Assembly: GCA_003133225.1 (NCBI GenBank)
Contig: PKWL01000069.1
Coordinates: 1-64,000 of the forward strand
From: Janthinobacterium sp.
GTDB lineage: Bacteria > Pseudomonadota > Gammaproteobacteria > Burkholderiales > Burkholderiaceae_D
Direction of reading: 5' to 3'
Length of the DNA stretch: 64,000 bases
Part shown: in pieces, positions 17,917-27,300 of the stretch
Layout of the letters: each line of letters starts with the position of its first letter
Numbering within the stretch: position 1 is the stretch's first letter
Notes under the pieces: generated by a model
Told to the model about the DNA's origin: nothing
Database searches by the model: none
Seen by the model: only the letters and a program-made list of their open reading frames with translations
Program-made: the position numbers and the translations under genes

Positions 17917-18039
17917 GCTGCCACCGCGGCGGCGCCACCGTCCTCGGGCCAGCCGGGAACGGCGCCGCAGCGGACACGGGCAGCCTCAGATAGCCCCGTT
18001 TCCCGGGCGCGAGGCGCAGCCGTCCGCCAGCACCGTGCG

Positions 18040-19329
18040 CTAGGCCATTGCGGCAAACACCTTGCGCGCCGCCGCGAGAGTGGTCTCGATGACGGCGTCG
18101 TCGTGCTGCGCCGAGACGAAGCCCGCCTCGAATGCGGCGGGAGCAAAGTACACGCCTTCGTCCAGCATGGCATGAAAGAAAATGTTAAATTTTGCGCGGT
18201 CGCTGGCCATCATCTCGGCGTAGCTGGTCGGTGGCTGGGCGCTAAAGTAGAGGCCGAACATGCCGCCAATGGAGTCGGCGCAAAAGACGACGCCCGCTTC
18301 TTTGGCAGCGGCCGTCAAGCCCCGCGCCAGTTTGGCCGTCTGGGCCCCGAGCGCCTCGTAAAAGCCGGGCGCCTGGATCAGTTTCAAGGTCGCCATGCCG
18401 GCGGCGACGGCGACCGGGTTGCCCGACAGGGTGCCGGCTTGATATACGGCTCCCAGCGGCGCCATGTGGCCCATGAGGGCGGCGCTGCCGCCGAAAGCTG
18501 CCACCGGCAAGCCGCCGCCGATGACTTTGCCAAGCGCAGTCAGATCCGGCTTGATGCCGAACAAGCCTTGCGCGCCGCCCAGGCCGACGCGAAAGCCGCA
18601 CATCACTTCGTCGAAAATGAGGATGGCACCGTGCAAGGTGCACAGGCGGCGCATCGCTTGCAGGAAAGCTGGCTTGGCCTTGATCAGGTTCATGTTGCCG
18701 GCCACGGGTTCGACGATGACGCAGGCGATCGTCTCGCCCATGCTGGAAAACGCGTCTTCCAGCTGTTCCACGCTGTTGTAGTCGAGCACCAAGGTGTGCT
18801 TGACGAAGTCTTCCGGCACGCCAGCCGAGGTCGGGTTGCCGAAGGTGAGTAGGCCACTGCCGGCCTTCACCAGCAGCGAGTCGGCATGGCCATGGTAACA
18901 GCCCTCAAACTTGATGATGCGGTCGCGGCCGGTGGCGCCGCGCGCCAGGCGCAGCGCGCTCATGGTCGCTTCGGTGCCCGACGAGACCAGGCGCACCTGT
19001 TCGATGGAGGGCACCAGGCGGCTGATTTCTTCTGCCATCAGGATTTCACCTTCGGTCGGAGCGCCGAAACTGAGGCCGCGCGCGGCCGCGTCTTGCACCG
19101 CCTTGACCACGGCCGGGTGGGCGTGGCCAGCGATGGCCGGGCCCCAGGAGCCTATATAGTCGATGTAGCGCTTGCCATCGGCATCCCAGAAGTAGGGCCC
19201 TTCGGCCCGTGTGATGAAGCGCGGCGTGCCGCCGACCGAACGGAAGGCGCGCACCGGCGAGTTGACGCCGCCGGGCGTGGTTTTTTGCGCGCGCGCGAAC
19301 AATGTGTCGTTTTTCGAGGTAGTCGTCAT
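18040..19329 (-). CDS. hemL: Glutamate-1-semialdehyde 2,1-aminomutase
   Basis: A PLP-dependent enzyme that turns glutamate-1-semialdehyde into 5-aminolevulinate, the C5 route to heme. The 429-residue protein shows the N-terminal [17 protein letters not shown], the [16 protein letters not shown] segment, [30 protein letters not shown] and the PLP-lysine motif [16 protein letters not shown] near residue 265. It ends ten bases past a run of hairpins shared with convergent mtgA. Confidence 0.98.
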   Translation of the reverse strand: MTTTSKNDTLFARAQKTTPGGVNSPVRAFRSVGGTPRFITRAEGPYFWDADGKRYIDYIGSWGPAIAGHAHPAVVKAVQDAAARGLSFGAPTEGEILMAEEISRLVPSIEQVRLVSSGTEATMSALRLARGATGRDRIIKFEGCYHGHADSLLVKAGSGLLTFGNPTSAGVPEDFVKHTLVLDYNSVEQLEDAFSSMGETIACVIVEPVAGNMNLIKAKPAFLQAMRRLCTLHGAILIFDEVMCGFRVGLGGAQGLFGIKPDLTALGKVIGGGLPVAAFGGSAALMGHMAPLGAVYQAGTLSGNPVAVAAGMATLKLIQAPGFYEALGAQTAKLARGLTAAAKEAGVVFCADSIGGMFGLYFSAQPPTSYAEMMASDRAKFNIFFHAMLDEGVYFAPAAFEAGFVSAQHDDAVIETTLAAARKVFAAMA

Positions 19330-19363
19330 TCTTGTTTCCTCATGAGTAAATCAAGTGCGATGA

Positions 19364-20212
19364 TCAAGCCGCATCTGCGCGGCCCGACGAAATTTGGAGC
19401 AGGAAAAACCGGTTCGGCACCAAATGGCCCATGCCGAAGCGCTGCGCATGGGCTAGAGCTGCGGCCGTGTAGTGCTGCGCCGCCAGTACCGCTTGCGGCG
19501 CCTGGGCGCCGGCTTGCGCCATGCGCGCCGTAATGGCTGCCGAGAGGGTGCTGCCCGCGCCCAGAAACGGGCCGGGCAGGTGCTGCCAGCTGTCGTGGCG
19601 CAGCACGCCGTCGGCGCCGAAAAGCGTGTTGGCGCGCGCCGCCTTGTCGCCGTCGCCGCCGCCAGGAGTGCCGGTGACGAGAACGAACTCGCACCCGAGC
19701 TCCAACAGGTAGTTGACATCAGCTTGCAGCGTATCGTCGGCGCTGGCGTCGCGCCACGTTTCGGCCAGGCGCTCGAGTTCGACTTGCGAGAGCATGAGCA
19801 AGGTCGCTTGCGGGATCAGGAGCTGGCGCAGCGCGATCAAGATGTCTTCGCTGCCCAGGCCTTGTTCCGGCAGCGATGAAATGAACGGGTCGAGGATCAA
19901 CGGCACTTCCGGGTAGTCGGACACGATTTCGGCGATCGCGGTGACGTGCTCGATGCCGCCCAGCGCGCCGATCTTAATGGCGGCCACTTGCATGTCCTCG
20001 AGCAACACCCGGGCCTGGTCGGACACCCACTCCGGCTCGATGTCATGCATGTCTTCGACGCGCGCGGTGTCGGCGATGAGCAAGGCCGTGGTCACTGACA
20101 GGCCATGGCACGCCAAGGCCGAAAAGGTGGCCAGATCGGCCTGGACTCCGATGGCGCCAACGGGATCGGACACGCCGAACGTTAATATGAGAGGAGAAGT
20201 TTGGTTTTGCAC
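19364..20212 (-). CDS. thiD: Hydroxymethylpyrimidine/phosphomethylpyrimidine kinase
   Basis: A 282-residue ribokinase-fold enzyme that phosphorylates HMP and HMP-phosphate for thiamine synthesis. Visible are SPLILTFGVSDPVGAIGVQADLATF, the SALACHGLSVTTALLIAD segment, VPLILDPFISSLPEQGLG and the C-terminal phosphate-binding GAGSTLSAAITARMA motif. In classical ThiD the N-terminal motif is SGGADI, and here it is SDPVGAIGVQADL, so substrate details may differ. It precedes hemL by about 35 bases, probably in one transcript. Confidence 0.88.
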   Translation of the reverse strand: MQNQTSPLILTFGVSDPVGAIGVQADLATFSALACHGLSVTTALLIADTARVEDMHDIEPEWVSDQARVLLEDMQVAAIKIGALGGIEHVTAIAEIVSDYPEVPLILDPFISSLPEQGLGSEDILIALRQLLIPQATLLMLSQVELERLAETWRDASADDTLQADVNYLLELGCEFVLVTGTPGGGDGDKAARANTLFGADGVLRHDSWQHLPGPFLGAGSTLSAAITARMAQAGAQAPQAVLAAQHYTAAALAHAQRFGMGHLVPNRFFLLQISSGRADAA

Positions 20213-20266
20213 GGCGGGTAGATTAAGATACCTTAATTCAGCATTTTACTAGATAGGTGATATGAC

Positions 20267-20458
20267 GTGAGCGGTAATGAAACAAAGGAGCGCTATCAAA
20301 CGTGGATGTGCCTCATTTGCGGCTTCATCTACGATGAAGCGGCCGGGCTGCCGGACGAGCAGCTCGCGCCAGGCACGCGCTGGGCCGATGTGCCGATGAA
20401 CTGGGCTTGTCCGGAATGCGGCGCCCGCAAAGACGATTTTGACATGGTGGCGCTATGA
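20267..20458 (+). CDS. Rubredoxin
   Basis: A 63-residue one-iron electron carrier. The two knuckles MCLICGF and ACPECGARK place ligands at Cys15, Cys18, Cys48 and Cys51, and the conserved Tyr and Trp (YDEAAG, NWACP) are present. It begins with GTG and is divergent from thiD. In this bacterial group it commonly sits directly before pilG. Its redox partner cannot be told from the window. Confidence 0.95.
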   Translation: MSGNETKERYQTWMCLICGFIYDEAAGLPDEQLAPGTRWADVPMNWACPECGARKDDFDMVAL

Positions 20459-20583
20459 GCGGGACGCGCGCTGGGACGGGGCGCCACGCAAGGAAACTCT
20501 TGCCGCAGAGAAATTCAGTCCGTTCCGCCCTTCTGTATGCTATCGTGTTGCCCATTCTCAGTGAACTCGCAGTCTGATCCCAA

Positions 20584-20997
20584 ATGATGACAACGCCGCA
20601 AGCCGCAGGATTGAAAATCATGGTGATCGACGACAGCAGCACGATTCGTCGCTCGGCCGAGATTTTCCTCTCTCAGGCCGGGTATCAGGTGGTGCTGGCC
20701 GACGACGGCTTTGATGCGCTAGCTAAGATCAGCGATCACCATCCGGCCTTGATCTTTTGCGACATCCTGATGCCGCGCTTGGATGGCTACCAGACCTGTG
20801 CGCTGATTAAAAAGAGCGCGAAATTTCATGCCACGCCGGTGCTGATGCTGTCCTCCAAGGATGGCCTGTTCGACCGCGCGCGCGGCGCCATGGTCGGTTC
20901 GTCAGCCTATCTGACCAAGCCCTTTACCAAAGACAGCCTGCTCTTGGCCGTGCGCGAGCACGTGGGCCAGCATGGTCTTCAAACAAGTCAATCATAA
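20584..20997 (+). CDS. pilG: Twitching-motility response regulator PilG
   Basis: A 137-residue single-domain CheY-like receiver. The acidic pocket is IDDSS (Asp16, Asp17), the phosphoacceptor is Asp60 (FCDILMPRLDG), and the switch residues are Ser90 and Lys112 (YLTKPF). No output domain is present. In the Pil-Chp system PilG works with PilH to control pilus extension and retraction and cAMP. It opens a five-gene cluster that ends in chpA. ATG ATG at the start leaves a one-codon ambiguity. Confidence 0.94.
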   Translation: MMTTPQAAGLKIMVIDDSSTIRRSAEIFLSQAGYQVVLADDGFDALAKISDHHPALIFCDILMPRLDGYQTCALIKKSAKFHATPVLMLSSKDGLFDRARGAMVGSSAYLTKPFTKDSLLLAVREHVGQHGLQTSQS

Positions 20998-21014
20998 ATA
21001 AAGCGGATGTCCCC

Positions 21015-21380
21015 ATGGCCATACAAAGAATCCTGATCGTCGATGACTCGCCGACCGACCGTTATTATCTGACCGATATCCTGGTCAAGCATGGCTTTTC
21101 CGTCTCGACTGCGGAAAACGGCGAGCAGGCGCTGCTCAAGATCCGCGCCGAAAAGCCGCAGCTGATCCTGATGGACGTCGTGATGCCAGGAGCGAACGGC
21201 TTCCAAGTCACGCGCGTGATCGCGCGCGACCCTGAGCTGCAGGACGTGCCGGTAATCATCTGCTCGAGCAAAAACCAGGAGACCGACCGCATTTGGGGCT
21301 TGCGCCAAGGTGCGCGCGCCTACCTCGCCAAGCCGGTCGATGCGGCCGACCTGCTGGCCAAGATTGCCGACCTGGGCTAG
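21015..21380 (+). CDS. pilH: Twitching-motility response regulator PilH
   Basis: A 121-residue stand-alone receiver domain with IVDDSPTDRYYL, phosphoacceptor Asp54 (LMDVVMPGANGF) and Lys106 (YLAKPV). The sequence is the PilH type, which is the main phosphate sink for the ChpA kinase in pseudomonads. It lies 17 bases after pilG and six bases before the cheW-like gene. Confidence 0.94.
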   Translation: MAIQRILIVDDSPTDRYYLTDILVKHGFSVSTAENGEQALLKIRAEKPQLILMDVVMPGANGFQVTRVIARDPELQDVPVIICSSKNQETDRIWGLRQGARAYLAKPVDAADLLAKIADLG

Positions 21381-21386
21381 CCGACG

Positions 21387-21983
21387 ATGCCATCTGACCG
21401 TGATCGCGCCTCGCGCCCAGCCGCCACGCCCGACCGTACCGAGCGGCGCAGCCGGCTGCGCCAATATCAGGTGCAGCTGCTCGAGCGCATGCAGGCGGCC
21501 AAGCATGGCACGGCCGCCGGCACCAAGGAGCTGGGCGTAATGATCGGCCACGAACGTTGCTTGCTGGAACTGTCCCAGGTGGGCGAAATTGCCCCGGCGC
21601 GCAGCATCACCCAAGTGCCGCTGGCGCAGGAATGGTATCTCGGCCTAGCCAATATCCGCGGCAACCTGATGGGCATTATCGACCTGGCACGTTATCAGGG
21701 CGCCCCCAGCGTCGCGATCGGGCCCGACAGCCGCGTCGTTACCTTCGCTGCCGGCCTGGGCTTCAACTGCGCCTTGCTGGTCGCGCGCGTGCTCGGCCTG
21801 CGCGACTTGGCGGAGATGGAGGCCGACCCGGAGGCCGACCCCGACCCCGAGGCCGGGGCCGGGGCCGCAGCCGCCGCGCCCTGGTCGCAACGGCGCATGC
21901 GCGACCGTTCATTGGAGCACTGGGCCAGGATCGATCTGGCGCAGCTGGTACTCGACCCGCGCTTTTTGCAGGTCGGTCTTTAA
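21387..21983 (+). CDS. pilI: CheW-like adaptor PilI
   Basis: A 198-residue CheW-domain protein that would couple the receptor PilJ to the kinase ChpA. The core is seen in SQVGEIAPARSITQVPLAQEWYLGLANIRGNLMGIIDLARY, typical of PilI. An unusual acidic-to-alanine low-complexity insert (about residues 150-170: EADPEADPDPEAGAGAAAAA) lies between the last core strands and the C-terminal tail. It lies 40 bases upstream of pilJ. Confidence 0.9.
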   Translation: MPSDRDRASRPAATPDRTERRSRLRQYQVQLLERMQAAKHGTAAGTKELGVMIGHERCLLELSQVGEIAPARSITQVPLAQEWYLGLANIRGNLMGIIDLARYQGAPSVAIGPDSRVVTFAAGLGFNCALLVARVLGLRDLAEMEADPEADPDPEAGAGAAAAAPWSQRRMRDRSLEHWARIDLAQLVLDPRFLQVGL

Positions 21984-22023
21984 ATTGACGTACGAACGAC
22001 CTTAGGCGATTGGGAGTTGTGTA

Positions 22024-24318
22024 ATGGGATTCAAAGCGGGATTTTTCTCGGCAGCCAAGCCGGACCTGAGCTACGAGACGATAGTCAATTCTGAATTCGT
22101 CGATGCCCGGCGCACGGGCGAGTCCGATGTGGCGAGCGAGCCCGATGCGGCCGCCGAGGCGCAGGCGCCGCTGCGCCTGCGCGACGCCCTCCACGGCGGC
22201 GCCCACCGCGCCCCGGACCAGGGCCGCGGCTTTAAGCTGCCCCTGATCGGCCAGATGTCGCTGTCCAAGCAGTTGAGCATACTGGCCACTTTGCTGGCCG
22301 TCAGTCTGGCGGCCAGTTTCTTGTTTGGCACCCTAAATACCCGCAACGGCGCGATGTCATCGATCCAGACGCAGATTGCCAGCGATGCGCTGATGCACTC
22401 GCAGCGCCTGGGCAAGGCGGCCCCCAATGCGGTGCAAGGCAACCTCGAAGCATTCCGCGAGCTGGGCGACAGTCGTGCGGAATTAAACAAGGACTTGGCC
22501 CTGATGGCGGGCGGCGGCAGTTATCTGGGACGCGACATCGGCGCCCCGCGCGCCGCCGTCGCGCCGCTCGTGGCGGCGGCCCGCAAACAGTGGGCCAGTA
22601 CCGACCGGGCGGCCGAAACGATTTTGCGCCTGAAGACGGAGCTGAGCGGTTTGGGGAAAATGCTGCAGAAGCTGAACGCGCTGTCGCCGGCCTTGCTGGC
22701 GCAAACTGAAAGCATCGACGTTCTCAAGGTGCAGCGCGGGGCCGGGGCGCATGAATTGGCCGTGCTCGGCCGTTTGATGATGTTGACCCAGCGCATGAGC
22801 CATAGTGCCAGCGAGTTTCTAAGTACCGGCAGCTTCACCTCCGAGACTGCGTTCTTGCTGGGCAACGACACCAGCTATTTTCGCGATGCCATCGCCGGCT
22901 TTTTGAATGGCAGCGAGGAATTGCAGATTTCCGCCAGCCACGACCCCGACCTGCGGGCCCGCTTCGACGCGCTGAAAACCAGCTTCGAAGAACAGCAAAA
23001 GCTGGTCGTCTCGATCCTCGATAACCTCGTCGAGTTCACGGCGGCGAAAAGCGCGGAACGCTTGATCTTCACGGAAAACGAGGCGTTGCGCCAGCGCTTG
23101 GCCCTGCTGCAGCAGACCTACCGCCATGATGAAGATTCGCTGGGCACGGCATTTTGGCTGATGGTCGCCTGCGCGCTGCTCACTCTCGTCGCGGCTGCGG
23201 GCATCGGGCGCGTGCTGTTGCAAGACTCGGCCAATCGCACCCGCAGCGCGGAACGCCGGCGCCAGGAAGCGGAAACCATGCGCCTCGAGTCACAGCGCAT
23301 GGAAGAGGAGGCCAAGGCCACCAATGATCAGAATCAGAGCGCCATTTTGCGCTTGATGAACGAGCTGCAAGAAGTGGCCGACGGCGACTTGACGGTGCAG
23401 GCCACGGTGTCGGAGGACATCACCGGCGCCATCGCCGACTCCGTCAATTACACGGTGGAAGAGCTGCGCGGGCTGGTCGGGCGGGTCACGGCCACGGCCG
23501 AACAGGTGACGGCGGCCTCGACTCATGCGCAAGACATCTCAAGCGACCTGTTGAGCGCGTCGCAGCAGCAGTCGCGCGAAATCCAGGATGCCAGCAGCAC
23601 CGTGCAAAAGATGGCCAATGAGATCACCGACGTGTCGAAGTCGGCCAGCGAATCGGCCGACGTCGCGCGCCAGTCACTGGCGGCGGCGCACCAAGGCGCG
23701 ACTGCCGTGCAAAACGCAATCAAGGGCATGCATGAGATCCGCGAACAAATCCAGGAAACGTCGAAACGCATCAAGCGCCTGGGCGAGTCGTCGCAGGAGA
23801 TCGGCGAGATCACCGAGCTGATCTCTGACATCACGGAGCAAACCAACGTGCTGGCGCTAAACGCTGCGATTCAAGCTGCGACCGCCGGCGAGGCGGGGCG
23901 CGGCTTCTCGGTGGTGGCCGAAGAGGTGCAGCGCCTGGCGGAACGTTCGGCCGAAGCGGCCAAGCAGATCGGTGCGCTGGTGCGCACGATTCAGACCGAT
24001 AGCCACGATGCCGCGGCGGCGATGGAAAAATCGACCCAGGGCGTGGTCGAGGGCGCCCGCCTGTCGGACGCGGCCGGAGCGGCGCTGGCCGACATCAGCC
24101 GGGTCTCCAATCGCCTGGCCGAACTGATCGAGGAGATCTCCTCTGCGACGGCGCTGCAGGCCACCTCGGCCAACGGCGTCGCGCTCAACATCGAGCACAT
24201 CTTGTCCGTGACCGAGCAGACCCAGGAAGGCACGCAGCAGACGGCGCAATCGATTCACCAATTGTCGCTGCTGGCGCAGGAATTGAGAGATTCGGTGTCG
24301 CGTTTCCGTGTCGCCTAG
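22024..24318 (+). CDS. pilJ: Methyl-accepting chemotaxis-type receptor PilJ
   Basis: A 764-residue membrane receptor of the type IV pilus chemosensory pathway. A cytoplasmic N-terminal stretch (1-80) precedes a first membrane segment (about 85-105), a periplasmic domain of about 280 residues with PilJ-like helical repeats, a second membrane segment near 380-400, a HAMP region, and a long signalling coiled coil. The hairpin tip reads [25 protein letters not shown] near residues 597-621, the CheA/CheW-contacting region. No CheR-binding pentapeptide is seen at the C terminus. Confidence 0.93.
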   Translation: MGFKAGFFSAAKPDLSYETIVNSEFVDARRTGESDVASEPDAAAEAQAPLRLRDALHGGAHRAPDQGRGFKLPLIGQMSLSKQLSILATLLAVSLAASFLFGTLNTRNGAMSSIQTQIASDALMHSQRLGKAAPNAVQGNLEAFRELGDSRAELNKDLALMAGGGSYLGRDIGAPRAAVAPLVAAARKQWASTDRAAETILRLKTELSGLGKMLQKLNALSPALLAQTESIDVLKVQRGAGAHELAVLGRLMMLTQRMSHSASEFLSTGSFTSETAFLLGNDTSYFRDAIAGFLNGSEELQISASHDPDLRARFDALKTSFEEQQKLVVSILDNLVEFTAAKSAERLIFTENEALRQRLALLQQTYRHDEDSLGTAFWLMVACALLTLVAAAGIGRVLLQDSANRTRSAERRRQEAETMRLESQRMEEEAKATNDQNQSAILRLMNELQEVADGDLTVQATVSEDITGAIADSVNYTVEELRGLVGRVTATAEQVTAASTHAQDISSDLLSASQQQSREIQDASSTVQKMANEITDVSKSASESADVARQSLAAAHQGATAVQNAIKGMHEIREQIQETSKRIKRLGESSQEIGEITELISDITEQTNVLALNAAIQAATAGEAGRGFSVVAEEVQRLAERSAEAAKQIGALVRTIQTDSHDAAAAMEKSTQGVVEGARLSDAAGAALADISRVSNRLAELIEEISSATALQATSANGVALNIEHILSVTEQTQEGTQQTAQSIHQLSLLAQELRDSVSRFRVA

Positions 24319-24357
24319 CATGATGATGCGCGTTCCCGTAACATTGCCGAGGCCAGC

Positions 24358-27300
24358 ATGACCACAAACGATTTTCCGCCGACCCCGCTGCCCGACACCG
24401 GGCCATTGTCATGGGTGATAGGGGAAATCCGCGAAACGTTGGGACGCTCGAAGACGGCGCTGTTCCAGGCCGGCGGACGCGCCCTGGAGGAGCGTGCCAC
24501 TTCGTTGCAGCACGCGAAATCGCACCTGCACCAAGCCCATGGCGCGCTGCAGATGGTCGATATCGACGGCGCCGCCTTGATCACCGAGGTGGCCGAACTG
24601 GCGCTGGAACGATTCAAGGACGGCACCCTCGATTGCAGCGTCGAGCACGCGCAAACGGTGGCCAACCTGTATCAAGCCTTAGTCGAGTACCTGGAAGAGC
24701 TGTTGTCAGGCGCGCCCTCGCAGCCGGTGCGCCTGTTCCCGTATTACCGCGCGGTGCAGGAAATGCTGGGGGCCGACCGGATTCATCCGGCCGACCTGTT
24801 TTTTCCGAATCTGGCGGCGCCGGCAGCCATTGCCCTGGCCGTGCCGACGAGCGCGCCAAACTACCCGGCTTGGCGCCAGAAGTTTGAAAAAGCCCTCTTG
24901 CCATTTTTGAAAAGCGGCGACCCGGTGGCCCAGCGCGGCCATGCCGGCGTGTTGCAAGAAGCCATTACACTGGTCGCCGATGCGCAGCAAGAGGCGGCGG
25001 CGCGCACCTTCTGGTGCGCCATGCAAAGCTTTGCGGAACTAGTTGCCGGCGGTGCCCTAGCTTGCAGCTTGAATGTGAAGCAGTTGTTCGGGTTGATTAA
25101 TTTGCAGATGCGGCGCCTGGCGCAGGGCACGGCCGCGCTGCCCGAGGGTATGCTGCGCGATGCGCTGTTTTTCGTCGCTGCAGTGCAACAAGCGACGCCC
25201 GGCGCGCAGCAACTGCGGCGCGCCTTCCGACTCGACGGACAGGTGCCGCCGGACTTTGAGCGCCTCCGTTATGGTCAGCAAAATCCGGAAGCGCTGGCGC
25301 GCGCCAAACAGGCACTGGCGCAGGCCAAGGCCAGCTGGGACAGGCAAGCTGCCACGGAGTCCGATCCCGCGCTCGATTCCGACTTCGCCCCCGCCCTGGC
25401 CCGCGCGGCGCAGGAGACCGATACCTTGAAAGTGGTGGCGCTTAGCACCTTGCTGCGCCAATTGGGGCGCATCGCCGTTCGCGCGGGGCGCAGTCCCAGT
25501 TTGGACATGGAAATGGCGACGGCGCTGCTGTTCTCCGATTACGGCCTGGAGCAGATCCGCCGCCTGCCCGACGATTTTGCCGCCAATGCCGAAACCATCG
25601 GGGCCCGCTTGCAAGCGCTGGTCGACGGTCAAACGCCGCCGGCGCCGGCGCAATGGCAAGGCGAGCTGTCGCGCCAGATCGAACAGGACCAGACCGTCGC
25701 CGTCCTAGCCTCTGAAATGAACGCCGGGCTGCGCCAAGTCGAGAGGGTGCTCGACGAATATGATGGGGATCCATCGAAACGCCCGACGCTAGGTCAGATC
25801 GATCCGCTGCTGCACCAGCTGCAAGGTGCTTTGTCGATGCTCGACCAGGAGCCGGCGCGGCGCGCGGCGCTGCAGGTAAATGAGGCCGTGCGGCGCCTCG
25901 CCCAGTCACACGCAGATCCCGTGAATGATCCTAAGGCGCTCGACGAGATTGCGCAAAATATCGGCGCGTTGGGCTTCTTTGTCGATATGCTGGGGCGCAA
26001 TGTGAATGCGGCGCGGGAACGCTTTCAGTTCGATGAAGCGAACGGCACCTTTCGCGCGATTTCGTTCGAAAAAATCGCCGCCGCTGACCCGGTTCCCGTG
26101 CTGGACCAGGAAATGGTGCCGGCGCCGGGCGCTCTCCCGGCACCGCCGGCCGCCGCCACCGACGCCGCCGTCGACGCCGAGCTGCTCGCCATTTTCATCG
26201 CCGAAGCGCAAGAAGTACTGTCCTTGGTCGTGGCCACGCTGGCCGCGCCCCGCTCCGACGGCGCCAGTCAGGACAACTTGACCGTGTTGCGCCGTTCCTT
26301 CCACACGCTCAAGGGCAGCGGGCGCATGGTTGGCCTAAGCCAGTTCGCCGATGCCAGCGCCGCCGTCGAGCGTGTCCTCAATGTCTGGCTTTCCGACGGC
26401 CGCCCCGTTACGGCCCCTTTGTTGACCTTATTAGATCGGGCCGCGAGCGATGCCAGCTTGTGGGTCGCCGAACTGGCCGCTGCTGGCGCCTCTGGCCGCA
26501 GCGCCGATGCCCTAGTTGAGGCGGCGCTGCGGGTCCAGCACGGTGCCGCCTTCGAAATGAACGAAGAGGTGGTGGGCGCCGTCGACGAGCTCATTGTTGC
26601 CAAACCGGAATTGGTGGCGGCCCCGGCGCCGCCGTCTGGCAACGTCATCGAATTCCCGTCGGCGCCGAACCCGGCGCGCGACGACAATCTGAAGCGCGTC
26701 GGCGAGCTCGACATCAGCCTTCCCCTATACAACATCTACCTGGCGGAAACGGACGAACTGGTGCGTTTGCTGGGACAGGATTTCAGCGAGTGGCGGCACG
26801 AACCGCAACGCCCGGTCAGCACCGAGGCGCTGCATGCGGCGCACACGTTGACCGGCACGTCCGGCACGGTTGGCTTTACCGCGCTAGGGGAGCTGGCCCA
26901 TGCGCTGGAGACGACGATTGAAGAATGCGTGCCGCCCGCGCCCGCGTTGAACGAGAAGCAGAGCGGCTTGTTGGAGCGCGTGATCGAGCGGGTCCGGCTG
27001 ATGTTGCAAGACTTCGCGCTGGGCGAGCTCGCGCCCGCCCAGCCGGATCTGGTCGCCGCCTTGCGCCTATTGCGGGCACAGTTAGCCTGTGCTCCGGCAG
27101 CAGCGCCGCCAGCGCCGCCGGAACCTGGGCTGTGGCCGGCCGCTGCCGGCGCGCTTACCGGGCTCGACGACCTGTTTACGGCAACCTACGACAGCATCGT
27201 CGGCCCGTTTGCGCCCGTCGCGCCGGCAGCGCCAGTTCTTGAAGCGAGCCCGGCGGGCGCGGACGGGGGCGCCGTCGGTGACGCGTTCGATGCCACCTTG

